Notes: generated by a model from the sequence alone, not told the origin. DNA of 64,000 nt from Apoda limacodes (GCA_946406115.1 OX291548.1:4762373-4826372); one strand, 5' to 3'. Shown: positions 34,106-46,850, counted from the stretch's first letter. A program made the numbers and translations.

Positions 34106-35375
34106 TAAAAATTTAAGGGGGCTCTCTATACAAGAAACAAGTTTCCTTGTTTTCGCTCTATCGTGAAATAAAAAATTAATAAATGTTTCAAACTAGCTGT
34201 GGAGCAGACTCTGACCTGAAAAAATAAAATAGACGGCCTGAACTTGAAAATAATTTTAAACTTAGGCCTGGATTAGTTGTCGTTGCTAATAATATCATAT
34301 ATGTATAATAATAAGTAACACTTCTGAAAGTCTTACTTGGAGAATTCTATACAATACTTACCATTGCTATTAGTCATGTTTACTGAATTTCCAAAAACAG
34401 AAAGTCATTTAAGATTTAGAATAGCCATAGAAGAAAATTAATTTCGGTGGCTATTATAAATGGCTTTTTTTGTACCTAAGATTCTAAAAACCTTTTTCAT
34501 GTCAATTTATTTTAAACAGTGGTTTTGTTTATCGACAAGGCAGTAGGTATAGCTTGTAACCTTTTCCTGCGTGCATCAAATGCCATAAAGAGCAAAAACC
34601 CGGTCGAGTGCGAGTTTTAACTTGCGAACCGACGACGGTATTATAGGTACTTATGTAATAGAATTGTTACCCCACCCCCCGCACCTTTCCCATTTGACTG
34701 CGGTACCCTAAAATTAGACGACGTAAGTAGCTAGAAAAAAATGCTTTATGGATATTTGAGCATCTGATTCGAAGTTTTATTATTATTAACACATTAGGTG
34801 CTTAGGCTGTCCTGAGTATAATAATTCGTTACTCAGGCTTAGCTAAAAATAAGGGCACGCTCAGTATACGTGTGTGTATCTAAGCAGTGTTTTAATATTA
34901 TTACATTATTCAAATTAAGTCTCTGTCTTTTTAAGCAACGACTATTATTAGTTATGTCCATTGTTGCATTTAATTACATTAGGCTTAATATGTCTGTCTT
35001 AGTAATGTTATTTTGACTACGCCACGACTAATTCGGGCCTTAATATAAGGCTTTTATTGTATTGTGCTTTAGCCGCAGCAGATCGAAAATGGTATAACGG
35101 TACGGTACCCTCGGAACGCGAGTCAGTCCTACTTGGCCGATTTTATTTTTGGCACAGATAGGTAATTTTTGTTGGTGTCTTACGCTGGGTTATGGAAGTA
35201 AATGGCACAGCATCCTGGATAAAATTAAAAACGGTATTGCGCTGTCTAATAACCGCGACAAATCAAGCACAAAGTGCTTCAAATAAATAAATTATACCTA
35301 ATAAAGCTGTTTTTCTACATATATTGATGCAGGAATACTTGCTTGAGTTTCTTACAATACATGACAATCATTCAG
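34106..35375. other. Non-coding stretch with two repeat alpha pieces
   Basis: Alpha-like pieces lie at 34600-34712 (plus: 'cggtcgagtgcgagttttaa' to 'gactgcggtaccctaaaatt') and 35097-35147 (minus: 'ggtacggtaccctcggaacg' to 'cctacttggccgattttatt'). The rest is AT-rich without recognised genes. Confidence 0.5.
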
Positions 35376-36069
35376 TCCCCTTATTCAAGTCTGTGAAAAC
35401 CATCCGGTTCCGAGATGACTGTGAGTGTAGCTTCACAAGTGCCAGTTGATTTCACATGACATCGGGTCGACGCCCAGAATGTAGTTTCACACGTATCCGA
35501 TCTCTAGCCGATTTTCTCTCAGCCCGGGCGAACGCTCGCATTGTGGTCTGTGACGCGATGGCGCCTATGATTATGGTACAGTTAAAAATTAGTTCTGTGT
35601 TTACGTTTCCGCCGCCATATTTTCTTTCTTCATAGATAGTACATTTTTACCGGCTGTTAATGTTGGCCCGACACGTGTGTACGTGTCAATACCATTCCAT
35701 GTCCCACCGAAGTAAACCCGATAGCCGAAGCCGGACGATCCAGTGAGCGTAGCCGGCAGCCACTCGGCAAATGGCGGTCGGCCCGACGCTGGATGACTTA
35801 CTCCGGCATGTGTAGAACGTGGTCCTTAAAACATAACGCTCACTAGCCGGCCTCGGCCCGTGGTCGTGGTAAAGCCAGGCTGACAGGCTTTGCCCGTTTC
35901 CTTACGTTATAATATAAAACAAGTGTAGAAAAATTTAATGGTTATGACCTACATTACTGATTAAATCGTTATTCTACACATTTTTTCATTAAAACCTAAA
36001 GTAAATGGACAATGCATGACACAGTCATCTCAGAACCAGATGGCTTATACCCACTTGAATTAAGGGGGC
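35376..36069. mobile_element. 694-bp unit with terminal inverted repeats and GC-rich interior
   Basis: About 50 bp at the left ('tccccttattcaagtctgtg' ... 'tccgagatgactgtg') is matched in reverse complement at the right ('cacagtcatctcagaaccag' ... 'cttgaattaaggggg'). The interior, 35430-35900, is far more GC-rich than its surroundings and has 'cgatagccgaagccggacga' and 'ggcggtcggcccgacgctgg'. No open frame of note is present. It is best read as a non-autonomous DNA transposon. Its superfamily is not evident, because no target duplication could be fixed. Confidence 0.55.
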
Positions 36070-36671
36070 AGAAGTCTTAAACATAGCAGATAATACCACA
36101 TTTAATTCATAATATTCTCAATGAAGGGAATTCAATTCACCATTTTTTTGTTAATTTTATCTAAGCACGGAATACCATAATAAATAAGGCTAATAATTTT
36201 AAAGCTAATTAGCATATTTTCTCAGCTTATTTTTCTATATTAAAACGTATACATAGATGTACTTTATTTTTAAAAGAGGTCAATTTGATCACAACAAAAC
36301 TGTTTCGTATAACACACGTGTCGTTAGAACAGCGTCAAAGACAAACGACTACAATACAGATTGTAGCCGACAGTTGGATTCTGTAGACAATATTGAAAAA
36401 GTGATAAAGGAGACGCGAATTACGCGCGATACAGTAATTTATAGAGGGTCTATTGCTTCTACCATTTGTTTCCTTCGTCTTATGGCTTTTATTGTTTCTT
36501 TTTGTAATTTTTATTATGTAGGTATTTTGGATTCGAAAGCATTTTGAATTACTAGTGTTATTAATTTCCTATTTTTATATTTAATAATCTAATATACCTG
36601 ATTTAAATACTTTATCGCATATTATTCATATATTTTATTTTGTTTTTATATTGGCTTTATTGATAGTCCGT
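36070..36671. other. AT-rich non-coding stretch
   Basis: A 96-codon open frame (36257-36547) has no recognisable motif. Nothing else is seen. Confidence 0.4.
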
Positions 36672-36965
36672 GGTTGCCTAGGGGTTGCCTAGGGGTTTCG
36701 ATTTCACCTTGCGTCCTGAGAGGCGGAGGTTCGAGCCCAGCGTGTACTAATGAGTCTTTCTTAATTTCTTAAATACATTGATTATTTACACCACTGGCTT
36801 TAATGGTGAAGGAAACATCGTGAGAAAACCTGCATATGTAAGAAAAAACTCATATAGGTAGTCCACAACCTGTACTGGCCCTGCGTGTGGACTATAGCCC
36901 AAATCACCCTTGTTTAAAGGTAGGCCGTCTCCCTACAGTAGGTACGTATGAGGCTGATAAGGATG
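36672..36965 (+). repeat. tRNA-derived SINE
   Basis: A pol III box B 'ggttcgagccc' lies at 36728-36738, preceded by 'ccttgcgtcctgagaggcgg'. The body has 'ttaatttcttaaatacattg', 'tggctttaatggtgaaggaa' and 'ccctgcgtgtggactatagc', and ends with 'ggtaggccgtctccctacag'. A full-length reverse copy is at 45645-45950. The leading 'ttgcctagggg' is tandemly doubled (36673-36695). Confidence 0.7.
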
Positions 36966-37195
36966 GGTTAGATTCAAATGTTTAATTGTTTTAGTTTGCG
37001 ACCAAAAAAAATCAAAGTTGTTATTGTAACTATAACTCTAGCCTGCATCGGAGCCGGAATATTGTGGATTATATTTTTATTTGGAATAGGAATATACTAC
37101 CATTATTTGTATAAATTGTATGGTTTTCTGTTGCACGTTTATATGTTTATATGTTTATGTTAACAAAGGCTTGATCTCTGCTTACACACCGATTT

Positions 37196-37264
37196 TGTAT
37201 TTTTACAACACTAGAGCGGGAAACAAGCATACGGCACGCCTGATGTTAAATAGTTACCGTAGAA
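37196..37264 (-). mobile_element. LINE A 3' tail, split part 1
   Basis: 'gcgggaaacaagcatacggc' and 'cgcctgatgttaaatagtta' match the LINE A tail in reverse. The fragment breaks at 'ccgtaga' (37258-37264), where a jockey fragment begins, and resumes at 38412. Confidence 0.75.
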
Positions 37265-38411
37265 TATTTTTTTTTTCTGAGCTGTCAATGCAGTTGGCTG
37301 TTTGCAGCCATTATTCAATTCACCGAGCTTTTTGAGGCGAGACTCTGAGGGAGCCTCAGCCCATATAGCGCCCAACCTCGCCATGGGTTGTCACTCTCGG
37401 GGGCGTCCCTTCGACCGGCGTGAGTCTCGGACCCGAAGGTGAGGTAGCGCCAAGAGGGGACTTCCCTGTTACACGGGTTGCGGTTGCGATTAAGTGGGGG
37501 CGAGAAGCGCCCCGGCACTCTTTGATACACCGTGTATCCTTGCAGGCGCCGGTGAACGCGGGGACGTCGGCGCCCGCAAGGGGGGAGGCCCTATTAGGGG
37601 AGGTCGTAGAGACTAATCTCGCTATCCGGACGGCGAGATCGTCATCTGGGGCCGTTAGTACGAACTGAAGCTGCCTAGCGATAGTTTTACGACCGTGCCG
37701 AGGTCAGTCGGGGGGATGATACGTTATGGATTGCACAATTAATCGATTGGGGTGATTTTGTGTACGCTTGAAAAAGCGGACTGCCAGGTCTTTGAGATAT
37801 TGGGGAATCGTAGGGACCTCCTAGTCCCTGTGTAGGTCCGTACCAGGAGGCTCTGGCGGCCGCTCTGAGAAAGCGGACTGGAGTTTGTGGAGATTGCGTT
37901 TAGACGACGCATAAACGACGCTAGCATATGCTAGTATGGGGTTGATGCAAGTGGCGTAAAAAGTCAGCTTATTTCTAAGCGACATCTTACTGTATTTGTC
38001 TATCATGGGATATAGACGACCTAGGACAAAAGCGGCTCGGTCTCTAACAATTTTGGTGTGATCACCGAAGTTCAAACGCCTATCTAGGGGCACACCGATA
38101 TATTTGGTCTTGTTTTGCCAAGGAATGGCACGGCCGAAGAGTGAGAGGGGAGATGGCTGCGGAGGGACGGCAGAGCTTTTGTCGGGATTCACTTCGATTC
38201 TTCATTTCCGTAACCATTAACCTAGGGCGGTGATAGCGGGTCCCTTATTGATTCGACTCACTTGCCTATCGGTGGTATAAATGGCGGTATCGTCAACGAA
38301 GAGGGCTAATTAAGTACCTATTGTTTTAGGGATGTTGTTTGTGTACAGAAGGTACAAGAAAAGTGCGAACACGGACCCTTGCGGGACTCCTGCTTCTATG
38401 GGACGTGGGGG
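37265..38411 (-). mobile_element. Jockey-like LINE, 5'-truncated, nested in LINE A
   Basis: This is a minus-strand insertion of 1,147 bp. It starts at its poly-A (a T run at 37267-37277) and has a GC-rich 3' part (37280-37700) shared with 43715-44182. The RT region follows: IEAGVPQGSV (38370-38402) and ALFVDDTAI (about 38283-38310), then an open 123-codon piece (38192-37821) with IPWQNKTKYIGVPLDRRLN and LRNKLTFYATCINPILAYA, the usual jockey segment after the catalytic core. 'ccgtaga' flanks it at 37258-37264 and 38412-38418, a 7-bp target duplication. Endonuclease and the first half of the RT are missing. Confidence 0.85.
37821..38411 (-). pseudogene. Jockey-like reverse transcriptase, C-terminal half
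   Basis: Conceptual reading from 38411 downward gives the RT motif B (GVPQGS), motif C with FVDD in place of YADD, and the post-catalytic segment ending near HKLQSAFSERPPEPPGTD. Phe-Val-Asp-Asp is a normal variant in the jockey clade. A frame break near 38190-38210 separates motif C from the downstream 123 codons. It is non-functional through truncation. Confidence 0.8.
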
Positions 38412-38484
38412 CCGTAGACTATAAGCGGTTGCAACACTAGGGGTATTACACGCGTGTTGCCGAAGGCTTTAGAAATCTAATGAC
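38412..38484 (-). mobile_element. LINE A 3' end, split part 2
   Basis: 'gcaacactaggggtattaca' and 'cgcgtgttgccgaaggcttt' match the last LINE A codons in reverse. With 37196-37264 this is one 5'-truncated LINE A fragment of about 135 bp, interrupted by the jockey insertion. Confidence 0.7.
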
Positions 38485-41400
38485 GGTGACCTTGACCTAG
38501 TACTTAGTTCTCATATAATGTATATATCAAACCCTTAAAACCCGTAGCTATTTCTACTCAACTAAGTTCTTTTAAAACGGTTTTCCAACCGACAGAAACC
38601 TTTCAATTCATTTCATCAGTATAGTAGACTCCGAAACTTTCACAAAAAAATAAGCCCATCCCTACTCCCAACTCCCACTGACCCACCCTCCAACTGTTGT
38701 GTTATGTATGTCAGTTCATTTCTTAACCAAAACAAAGCAAAAGGCAATTTTGTCCACACGAAGTTAATCAAACTACTTTGCTTTGTACTTATGTGGCAGA
38801 ACTTTTAATTGGTTTAATTTTTATTTAACAAACAGGCACTAGAAGTACAGATGGCTGCATTTTAGTGTAAGTATGTATGTTTAACTTCATGATTTTATCT
38901 CCACAAGAGAGTATTTAGTGGCTGATTACACACCCAGATTGAAGCACTTAGAGCGCGCTCACATTATACTGTGGGGATGATATACCCCACTTGCCAATTG
39001 CTGACAAACTATAAGAACTCATTTAGGGTAGGGCATGGGGAATGTATCTATGTCGAATTTTATTTATAATTTAATATTACTGCGGCTTACGGCTTTAAAT
39101 AGTTTCACTTGCGAGGTACCAAAAAGATACCAAATAGATGTAAATAAAAAATAAAAACAATGAAAAAAAATTTTGAGTTCCGAAAGCAAGACATCGCAAA
39201 CCTTTAAAATTAAAGTATTTTTTTTTTATATCACTAATACATATTAATGAAAATGCTTGAAAAGTTATTGTTGGCATGTTTCAAATGCTTTGACATCACT
39301 TCCTTCCTAAAACACGTCATACTGCATTACATTAAAAACATAAATATATCCCTATCTGGCATGGTTTGTTTTGCTACCTAAAAGCTACAAGGAAATGAAC
39401 AAAAACTAAACATGTTATTTGAGTAAAGCCAATGCTTTAGCTCGCCGTTAATCCCGACGCTACGGCGCACCGAGGTTCAGATTACTGGGAGGTACGAGAT
39501 CTAGTTTACTACGAAGTATTACCGCGGTCCAGGCCGTGTCTTGGTTCGGATATTACAATTTTATCTGGTCTTGTTAATAATATTTTTTTTTATTTATATT
39601 GGAATTGTCGGAATTGGTATTCCTATGTCTGTTCACTTGGCTGAAGGGCGTACCACGCTACGTGTAATAGTGCATATTAACCACTCAACAACCGTTCTGA
39701 TCATTGTGGAGATAAAACTTTGTGACAAGTGACAGTGGACGTCTTCCAGATCCCTTATGTTTTTTTTACAGTCGGACATCAGAAAACTATAAATATTTTT
39801 TATAAAATGTGTCTGCAACTTTTTGCCGTTGACTTCAAGGTTTTACTCCACATCTTTTTTTTGCAGGAGACTTAAAGGTTTTGTTCGGTAAAGATAAGCG
39901 ATGACGCATCGACTTTCACTTGGTACGACATTGACCGTATTCGACTCACGGCCGGTGTACAAATTAGTTCAGTTCAGTCTTTGCGGCAGGTTGGAAGCGA
40001 CACTCGCTCATTGCGTTTTGTTAGTGGGTTCCCTCACTTCGGAATTTAGTAAAGACAGTTCCATGGATGCGTGGCTTGCGTTTTGAACGCTTAGTTTGAT
40101 ATAGTCATTCATTAAACACGTAAGTTTTATTCTACATACATTTTATATCTAGTATTATCAAAAATGAATCTTGCATTAAAATAATATGTTGATAAAAAAA
40201 GTTAAGCTAAAACTTGTATTCATTTTTAAAACAAGTATCTCTATCGATACTGAATAACAACAACGCACAAAACCTAAACTTCAAGGTGAATACATAGTTT
40301 AACGTCTAATCGGTTAACTTAATGTTTTTTTATTACTTATTTTTTTGAGAAGGGTAACTGTTGAGGTTTTTGCTATGTCTTTTAGTAGAAGTCATCAATT
40401 TGGCCCGTAGTAAGAAGGACTAAAATCACATTTGACGGTTTTATAGAGCTTATAAATAAAGTTTTTTATTTATTTTTATTTTTCGTAACTTTTGCATCAA
40501 AAGCAAATTTATAAAATATTTTACCTATTAAATACTAAAAAATTGGTTTAAAAGTAATTGAAGTAATTATCTTTGTCACTTTAAATATTGACTAAGAAGT
40601 CTTTTGTAAGTTTGAAAGAAATATTTTTGCAGCTGAAGTTTAAAGAAACATTCCACTGTAACTTTTTAAGTTGGGACTACATACATCCGGAATTCTCCAG
40701 GTTCAAAAAAAAAACGATTTCAGCATGATATCGACTACATGCGGCCAGTTTGAATGTGGAGATATATCGACTCAGTCGGCCGCCATGCCAACACATGAGT
40801 TAGATAGTTGTTGCATTTTTTTTTGTTTAAAATGAAAATGTTATTTTTAGTTGAGATTTTGTGTTTAGCTGCATGTGGCTTTTAATTAAAAAAAAAAGAA
40901 AAGAAGAAAAGTTAAAAATACTTCAGTAGTAATGACCATAGCGGTGACTCTGCCAGCCAAACTGGCGCCAAATTTGATTAGGAACGCCTGGGCGAGGTGT
41001 CGTGTGGTCAATATTATACATCTATAATTCCATATAATAATATATAATATTGAAAGGCTCTGCCTCTTCGTGCCAACAAAAAACAGAGTCCGGAGAATCA
41101 AGAGCATGATCTGGTCACTTCCAGATAAAATTAAAAACGAATAATTCCGTATCCTATAAAGTCGATGCAGAAAATATTCAAATGTTTGCTTGAGCAACGG
41201 ATTGGATTCGGGCTTATCAGGGGCCGTTTTTAGCGGGTCCGGAGAGTTCCGGATGCATAAAGCCCCAGCCTAAAATTGCACAAAGAGTCTGTCCAAGCAG
41301 GTACAGAGTTTCAGTGAGAAACAATAGCCGACCCAGATATAATAAATAGCAAAGAAACTAAAACTGCAATTTTGAACTTACATTTATTTTAAAAAAGACT

Positions 41401-43249
41401 TTGAACATTGAACTTGAAAGGAATGTAACAATTACTCGTATTATTGGCAAAATGTAATCCATATCTTGTTTGCGTGTTTCCCAGAATAAAAAAAAAATTT
41501 AAAAAATATTTCATTTACTTAAGTCTATCTGACACTTTCACATTAAACTTCATCAATTACAAATTATTAATTAAAAAACTATAATCCTTAACTAAGATAT
41601 GAGTATACGGATCAAAATCTAGTGGTTCATTTTTCTAAATTCCTTCATGCTTCGGATAGCACGTTTAACTGCCGGCCCTGGCTGTTTTCATATTGTACTA
41701 GCAATTGTTAAGCCAAGGCAAAGGCCTTATAGGCAGTTTGACAACCCTGACACTTGAGTGGCCATTAGCTCGAAAAACGACCACTAATTAGCACAGTGGA
41801 CTATGAACTAAGCCTTTATTCTCCAACGTGAGTCCTGTGCCTTGCAGTAGGGCGTATAATTTCTGAGAGGCGCAAATTGCAACAGTAATAAAGCACTGAT
41901 TATAAGCAACAAAAACTTGTACATACCTACAACCTACAACATTAACCAGCTTTCAAGACAGTTTTTCAACGAAACTTTTTAAATTTCACAGTTAATAGTA
42001 CATTTTTTATTAAGGGTGGCAAAGAGATAATGACTAACGAGAGGCTATTTAGAAGCCGAAGGCTAAAGTATTTAATGACTCAAGTTTGTAATTTCCATAC
42101 CGCCCGTAATGTTTTCCATCACATTTGCGAGTGAATAAATAAAAATATAAGCTGACTAATTATATAAACTCACCAAAACACAATTGTAATGGCGGGAAAA
42201 AAGTAGAGAAAACAACACCAATGCCAGATCTAAAAAAATTAGATATGAATTAAAAAGTTTTGGTTGAAGTCAAAATTTGTAACTGCACGCTTGTAGTGTG
42301 CGCGTCGTTCACACTGTAGAAAAACAACTTTTAAACATACTTAATAAAATAGGCGCATCATTATCGCCCGAAGGATCTATGAACGCGCGCTTTGCTTTGA
42401 GAAAAGTAAAATTTACAAAGAAAAAGCCCGTGGGAGTAATTTAGTTCTTAGCACCCACTTTACCTGTACATAATAACACTGTCTACGAGTACGTGTGACA
42501 AAAACCGCGAGAAGTGGTGTACATCTGTGGCCCTAAATAAGCTGATATGGTGATGATTTAATTAGAAAGCTAGGTACTCAATTAAAAAAAATAATAAAAT
42601 ATTATGTACTAGGTACTATACAATGTGATCGTGAGCTGGCACCTTCGACGCTGCAGGCAGACGTGCAAGCAGGTTCGATTCGAGGAAGTTTTACGATTTG
42701 CGTATTTAGAGAAGTTGTATTTAAAAACAATCTTGCTTTTTTAACAAATACTTTTTAGACAAAAGTTTGATTAATCAATGTGTCTAAATTAACTAAGCTT
42801 TTTAAAGGAACCACTTTATTTGATGAAAAATCTCTTTCAAGCTTATTCGCTGGCAAAATGACGTAGCACTTTTTTGTTCTGCCGAGTCTGCGGCTCGCTA
42901 AGCTCTCGATACTGATTACGAAGAAAATAAGCTACTTTGTTTTGTAAAAAAATTGTGTTCAACTTGAATAGTAATTATTCAAGTTACTAAGGCCCTTTAA
43001 CTTAAAATTATATCTTGAATTACGTTGATGTTTGCGGTAAATCAATACCTTAATAACAAGAACGAATTCATGTCATATCACCAAAACTGTGTTGTGGGTG
43101 CACTGTAGAATGTCTTTGACATGTGGGTGCATGTAGGATGTCTTCTTGGTTACGTAGCCTCAACTTGTCTCTTATAATACATTCAATGCTAAAAGGTTTG
43201 CAACTATGTATTCGCGAAATATTTAATTTACAAATAGAGTAGGTATTTA
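38485..43249. other. Non-coding stretch without recognised genes
   Basis: About 4.8 kb of AT-rich sequence. Open frames are at most about 100 codons and carry no motifs I know. A moderately GC-rich stretch at 39440-39550 is unassigned. No SINE or LINE motif could be supported here. Confidence 0.4.
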
Positions 43250-43392
43250 TTTTATTAAAAATCTTTTACTCGTTAGTCTGTTTCTGACAGAATATATAAT
43301 AATTTATTTATTATCTTACAGTAAGTAAATAAAATATTTTACTTGTTAGTCAGTTTCTGACAGAATATATTATAATTTATTCATTATCTTAT
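43250..43392 (+). repeat. Tandem duplication, 73-bp period
   Basis: Two adjacent units share 'gttagtctgtttctgacaga' / 'gttagtcagtttctgacaga' and end 'tttattcattatctta'-like. There are a few substitutions between them. It is a local duplication with no sign of a mobile element. Confidence 0.75.
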
Positions 43393-43714
43393 CACATTTT
43401 TACTTAAAATAATATTTCATTTATGCAATTTATTGGGTACCTTACCAAATACTTAATAACTGACTTTAAAAAAATAAATAATAATTATCACCTTAGTCAA
43501 TAAGGAAAAATTTGTAACTAACTTTTTATGGATATTTTACTCCGAAATAAACATTTTGTTTTTATTGTTCTCAAAAGCTATCTAATCAACTTCCTACTTA
43601 CTTCAAACATTCATGAAGCTATAAGTACACGAAAGTATTTCGTATTTATCTTAAAGGGTTCGAACAGCACTTACGGTATGTTGCGATGTCTTATGGCCAG
43701 AATTATGCCCTTTA
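43393..43714. other. AT-rich non-coding spacer
   Basis: Nothing recognised. Confidence 0.4.
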
Positions 43715-44182
43715 ACTCACTATGCTTCATCCCCCGACCGACCTCGGCGTGGTCGTAAAACTATAGTTGGGCGGCCTCGGCACGTACTAACGGCCCCAGA
43801 TGACGATCTCGCTATTAGTGTCTACGACCTCCTCTAATAGTACTTCCCCCCTAACACGTCGCCGACGTCTCCGGGTTCGTCGGCGCCCGCTAGGATACAC
43901 CAGGTATCAAAGAGTGCTGGGGCGCTTCTCGCCCCCACTCAATAACGCGTAACGGGGAACTCCCTTCTTGGCGGAGACTTACCTTCGGGTTCGAGGCTCG
44001 CGCCGCGCCGGTCGAAGGGTCGCCCCCGAGAGCGACAACCCAAGCCGTGGCTCCCTTTGCGGGGAGCCCTTGAGCGTTGGGCGCTATACGGGCCGAGGCT
44101 CCTTCAGAGTCTCCCACCAAAAAGCCCGGTGAAGCAGTAATGGCTGCAACAGCCAACTGCATAGTCAGCCAGAAAAAAAAAA
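43715..44182 (+). mobile_element. Jockey-like LINE 3' end, 5'-truncated
   Basis: A GC-rich block with poly-A at 44172-44182. Its sequence ('ccccagatgacgatctcgct', 'ggggcgcttctcgcccccac', 'cagccaactgcatagtcagc') matches the 3' part of the nested element at 37265-37700 in reverse. It holds only the 3' untranslated region. The Ala/Gly/Pro-rich open frame on the minus strand (44198-43890) reflects base composition. Confidence 0.75.
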
Positions 44183-45644
44183 TTACTATAATAAGCAATT
44201 TAGCAATAGTATTTTTTGCATATGCTTACTTTTTCAAATAAAAAATGAAGTTAATATCAGAGCTTTATTATTATTATTATTTGTTGTACATAAAAGCAAC
44301 ATTTGAAAAAAGAGGTTTGAATCAAAGATGTAAAAGGAAAGATATTGCAGGGCATTGTGAAAACATATTCTTGGTTTATGCTTACATACATAGTAGACTT
44401 TAAATGTCTGAAAATAATAAAAAATAATGACCCGCTGTTCAATAATCAAAACCACAGCCGCCATATTGAAATGTCGTGACCTTACAACGATAGTAGCGAC
44501 TAAACACCGAAAGTCAGAAGGTCAGTTTTTAAAAAGTTTGTTGCACTGTTATCTACTTTTACTCTGCTCAATAAAAAAGTTGTGGTACTTTTTCATTTAA
44601 TTAACAGAAAATATTTGCAGAAAAGACGCAAAAATACTTTTTTATGCTCAAACTAGCCGTGTAGAAGTTCTCTGAGATGTATAACAAAGTTTTTTCGAGC
44701 CTGGGCGTTGTCGGTGAGTAATAATTCCTGACCTGGATATTGTGAACAAACTAAAATAGAACTGTTGTGTATTTAAGTAGCTACTTCTTGTCTGCTTTTG
44801 AACTAACAAAGAAACTGTTCTGTTTGACGTGGATTTTGGATGAAAGTACGTTTAATTTAATAAGAATTAAAATTTTATTTAAGGACTGCGGAACTCTAAA
44901 AGGTTTAAAAAATATAAACTTAATCATGACGACATAAATCGAATACGGAAGTCAAAAATGTTTGAAAACGTTAAAAATATAATAGAGATATTATGCAGTT
45001 TAAAATAACACGCTTTCGTCACGTGAAGTATTCGACTCGTTAAAACAAACTAGATGAGCACTAACTCGACGGTTCTACTATTAGCTACAAAACATAATAA
45101 AATTTTCTCGATAGAAAAAAAAAACCACAAATTTTTCTTTTCTTATTACAATGGTACATATAATTTAGGTGAAATTGTAATAAAATATCACTTTATACAA
45201 AACCAAGGGTTATAATTAATAAATTTTAAATAGTCTAGTTATTAATATTTAACGTTTTTCGTCGATACTACGTTAATATTCCGCGTTGTATGCAAAATAT
45301 GTCTGGCTTTATGTCCCCTCTTAAGAGGCAGTACTACGTGGCAGTAAAAACAAGGATGATGCGATATGTTATATGTAACTAAGCGTGCGTGAGTAGTGCA
45401 GCTGATTGAAATTCTTAAAATAAATTAATAGTTTATTACACATCATTGTTATCAAAAAAATCCTAATTTTTTTACTTAATTTCAAGTGTCCAATTTGGCA
45501 AGAACTGGCAAAGGGGCAAACTGGCAAATATTATTCTGTTCAATCTCACGTTTAACCAATTATAATTTTTAAGGCTGAAGATTAACGATATGGGACTTAC
45601 ATAAAGCCACCTTCGTTCAGGTACACTGTTGTGTCAGAGGCAGA
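44183..45644. other. AT-rich non-coding stretch
   Basis: A short (ATT)n run lies at 44267-44281. No gene is recognised. Confidence 0.4.
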
Positions 45645-45950
45645 GTTGCGGCATTGGGCTAACCACCTGTTGGATCACTCGCCATGATACGTCCCCACTG
45701 TTGAGGCAAGGCCTACCCTCACCGAGGGTAATTTGGGCCATAGTCCACACGCAGGCCCAGTGCGGATTGAACTTCACATACGTCTTTTCAGATTTCCTCT
45801 GTCGCAATGTTTGCCTTCACCGAAAAGCCAGTGGTGTGAATAAGCAATTTACTGAAGGATTAAGAAAAAGGCTTATTGGTACGCGTCGGTCTCGAACCTC
45901 CGACACTCAGGACGCAATGTGAAATCGAAACACCTCCGCCACCTCCGACT
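45645..45950 (-). repeat. tRNA-derived SINE, full-length
   Basis: In reverse complement it reads 'tttcgatttcacattgcgtc', box-B-like 'ggttcgagacc' (45888-45898), 'aaattgcttattcacaccac', 'tggcttttcggtgaaggcaa', 'gcctgcgtgtggactatggc' and 'gggtaggccttgcctcaaca'. The blocks and order equal 36672-36965. It is probably the least damaged SINE of this family in the window. Confidence 0.72.
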
Positions 45951-46554
45951 GCTTATCAAGTTCTATTATTTAAGACCTAAGTTATCTTGTCAGTGAATTG
46001 CTCTCTAAATCTTGTCCACACAACTTGCCCCTTTCCAAAGAAATCGCTGTCACCTCCCTGTCCAACATAACAAAAACCTTATTTTATTTGGCTCATGTAG
46101 CCCATTCGTAATCTTTCTTGTCCTCTCTTACGATCAATCTTACCTTCTACAATATTTTGATAAAGCTATCATCATGTCGTATAAGGGAATGATTTATTTT
46201 CATAATATTTCATTTAAACAAATTTCTGCAATAATCGTAGTACTTTGTAAGTAGTAAACGTGGGGCGCGTACAAAACTAATATCCTCAGCAAAGTGTAAA
46301 GCCCGTAGCATAATGGAGGTTACGTAGCAACACTTATATGGAACGGATTAACACTTTGTGTAGACATTGTAACATGGGACTTTTGTCCCTTTGTTACATG
46401 GTTTAGATAGTAACGTGTCTTGGTTATTTATGTAAAAATAGTAATAAACCATTTTCCAGTAGGACCCCAATTTCTTAGAAAATTAACTCTACCTATTTTA
46501 AATTTCTACTTATAGTATCTACGATATATCAAGTTTGCTCATTTATTTTGCTCC
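45951..46554. other. AT-rich non-coding stretch
   Basis: Nothing recognised. Confidence 0.4.
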
Positions 46555-46850
46555 TCTGCTAGAGCCTCCACCATGGCGCATCATTTTTTCCGGTCCTCTG
46601 CTTTCCACATCCAGCCACCGCCAGCCACCCTTTTAAGGTCTTTCATCGGGTTGAAGGGTGTCCCAAGCTTCAGCTTCCTTTATGCAGTCTGTACTCTAAT
46701 GCTACAATAGCCATCGGTTCTCCGACAAACGTAACCAGCCCACTGCCTCATTAGTTTGCTGACTTTGCGAGCTTTTTCGGTGACTGGTTATTTTCTGGAT
46801 GTTCTCATTTCGGATTCGATCCCTTAGAGACACTAGGTATTTTATGTTAT
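46555..46850 (-). pseudogene. RTE-type LINE remnant, C-terminal end
   Basis: Minus-strand reading gives LVSLRDRIRNENIQK, then after a frame break RKVSKLMRQWAGYVCRRTDG, then LGTPFNPMKDLKRVAGGGW and MWKAEDRKK, followed by a stop and CAMVEALAEE. This matches the order R.R..NE.IR..., KLKWQWAGH..RR.DGRW, RWTDDI.RVAG..W, AQDR..W known from RTE C-termini. It covers more of the tail than 155-330. The element's 5' part is absent. Confidence 0.7.

Noticed and set aside
36257..36547. A 96-codon open frame as a host gene
   Set aside because: No motif, no homology I can recall, and AT-driven composition.
40886..41197. A 103-codon open frame on the minus strand with LTTRHLAQAFLIKFGASL
   Set aside because: It has no family that I can name and its ends are low complexity. 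It may be a repeat, but I cannot support a gene.
42660..42700. 'caggttcgattcg' as a tRNA or SINE box B
   Set aside because: No box A at the right distance, no cloverleaf and no second copy in the window.
43890..44198. A 102-codon Ala/Gly/Pro-rich open frame on the minus strand
   Set aside because: It is antisense to a GC-rich jockey 3' untranslated region, and the sister copy at 37265-37700 does not keep the frame.
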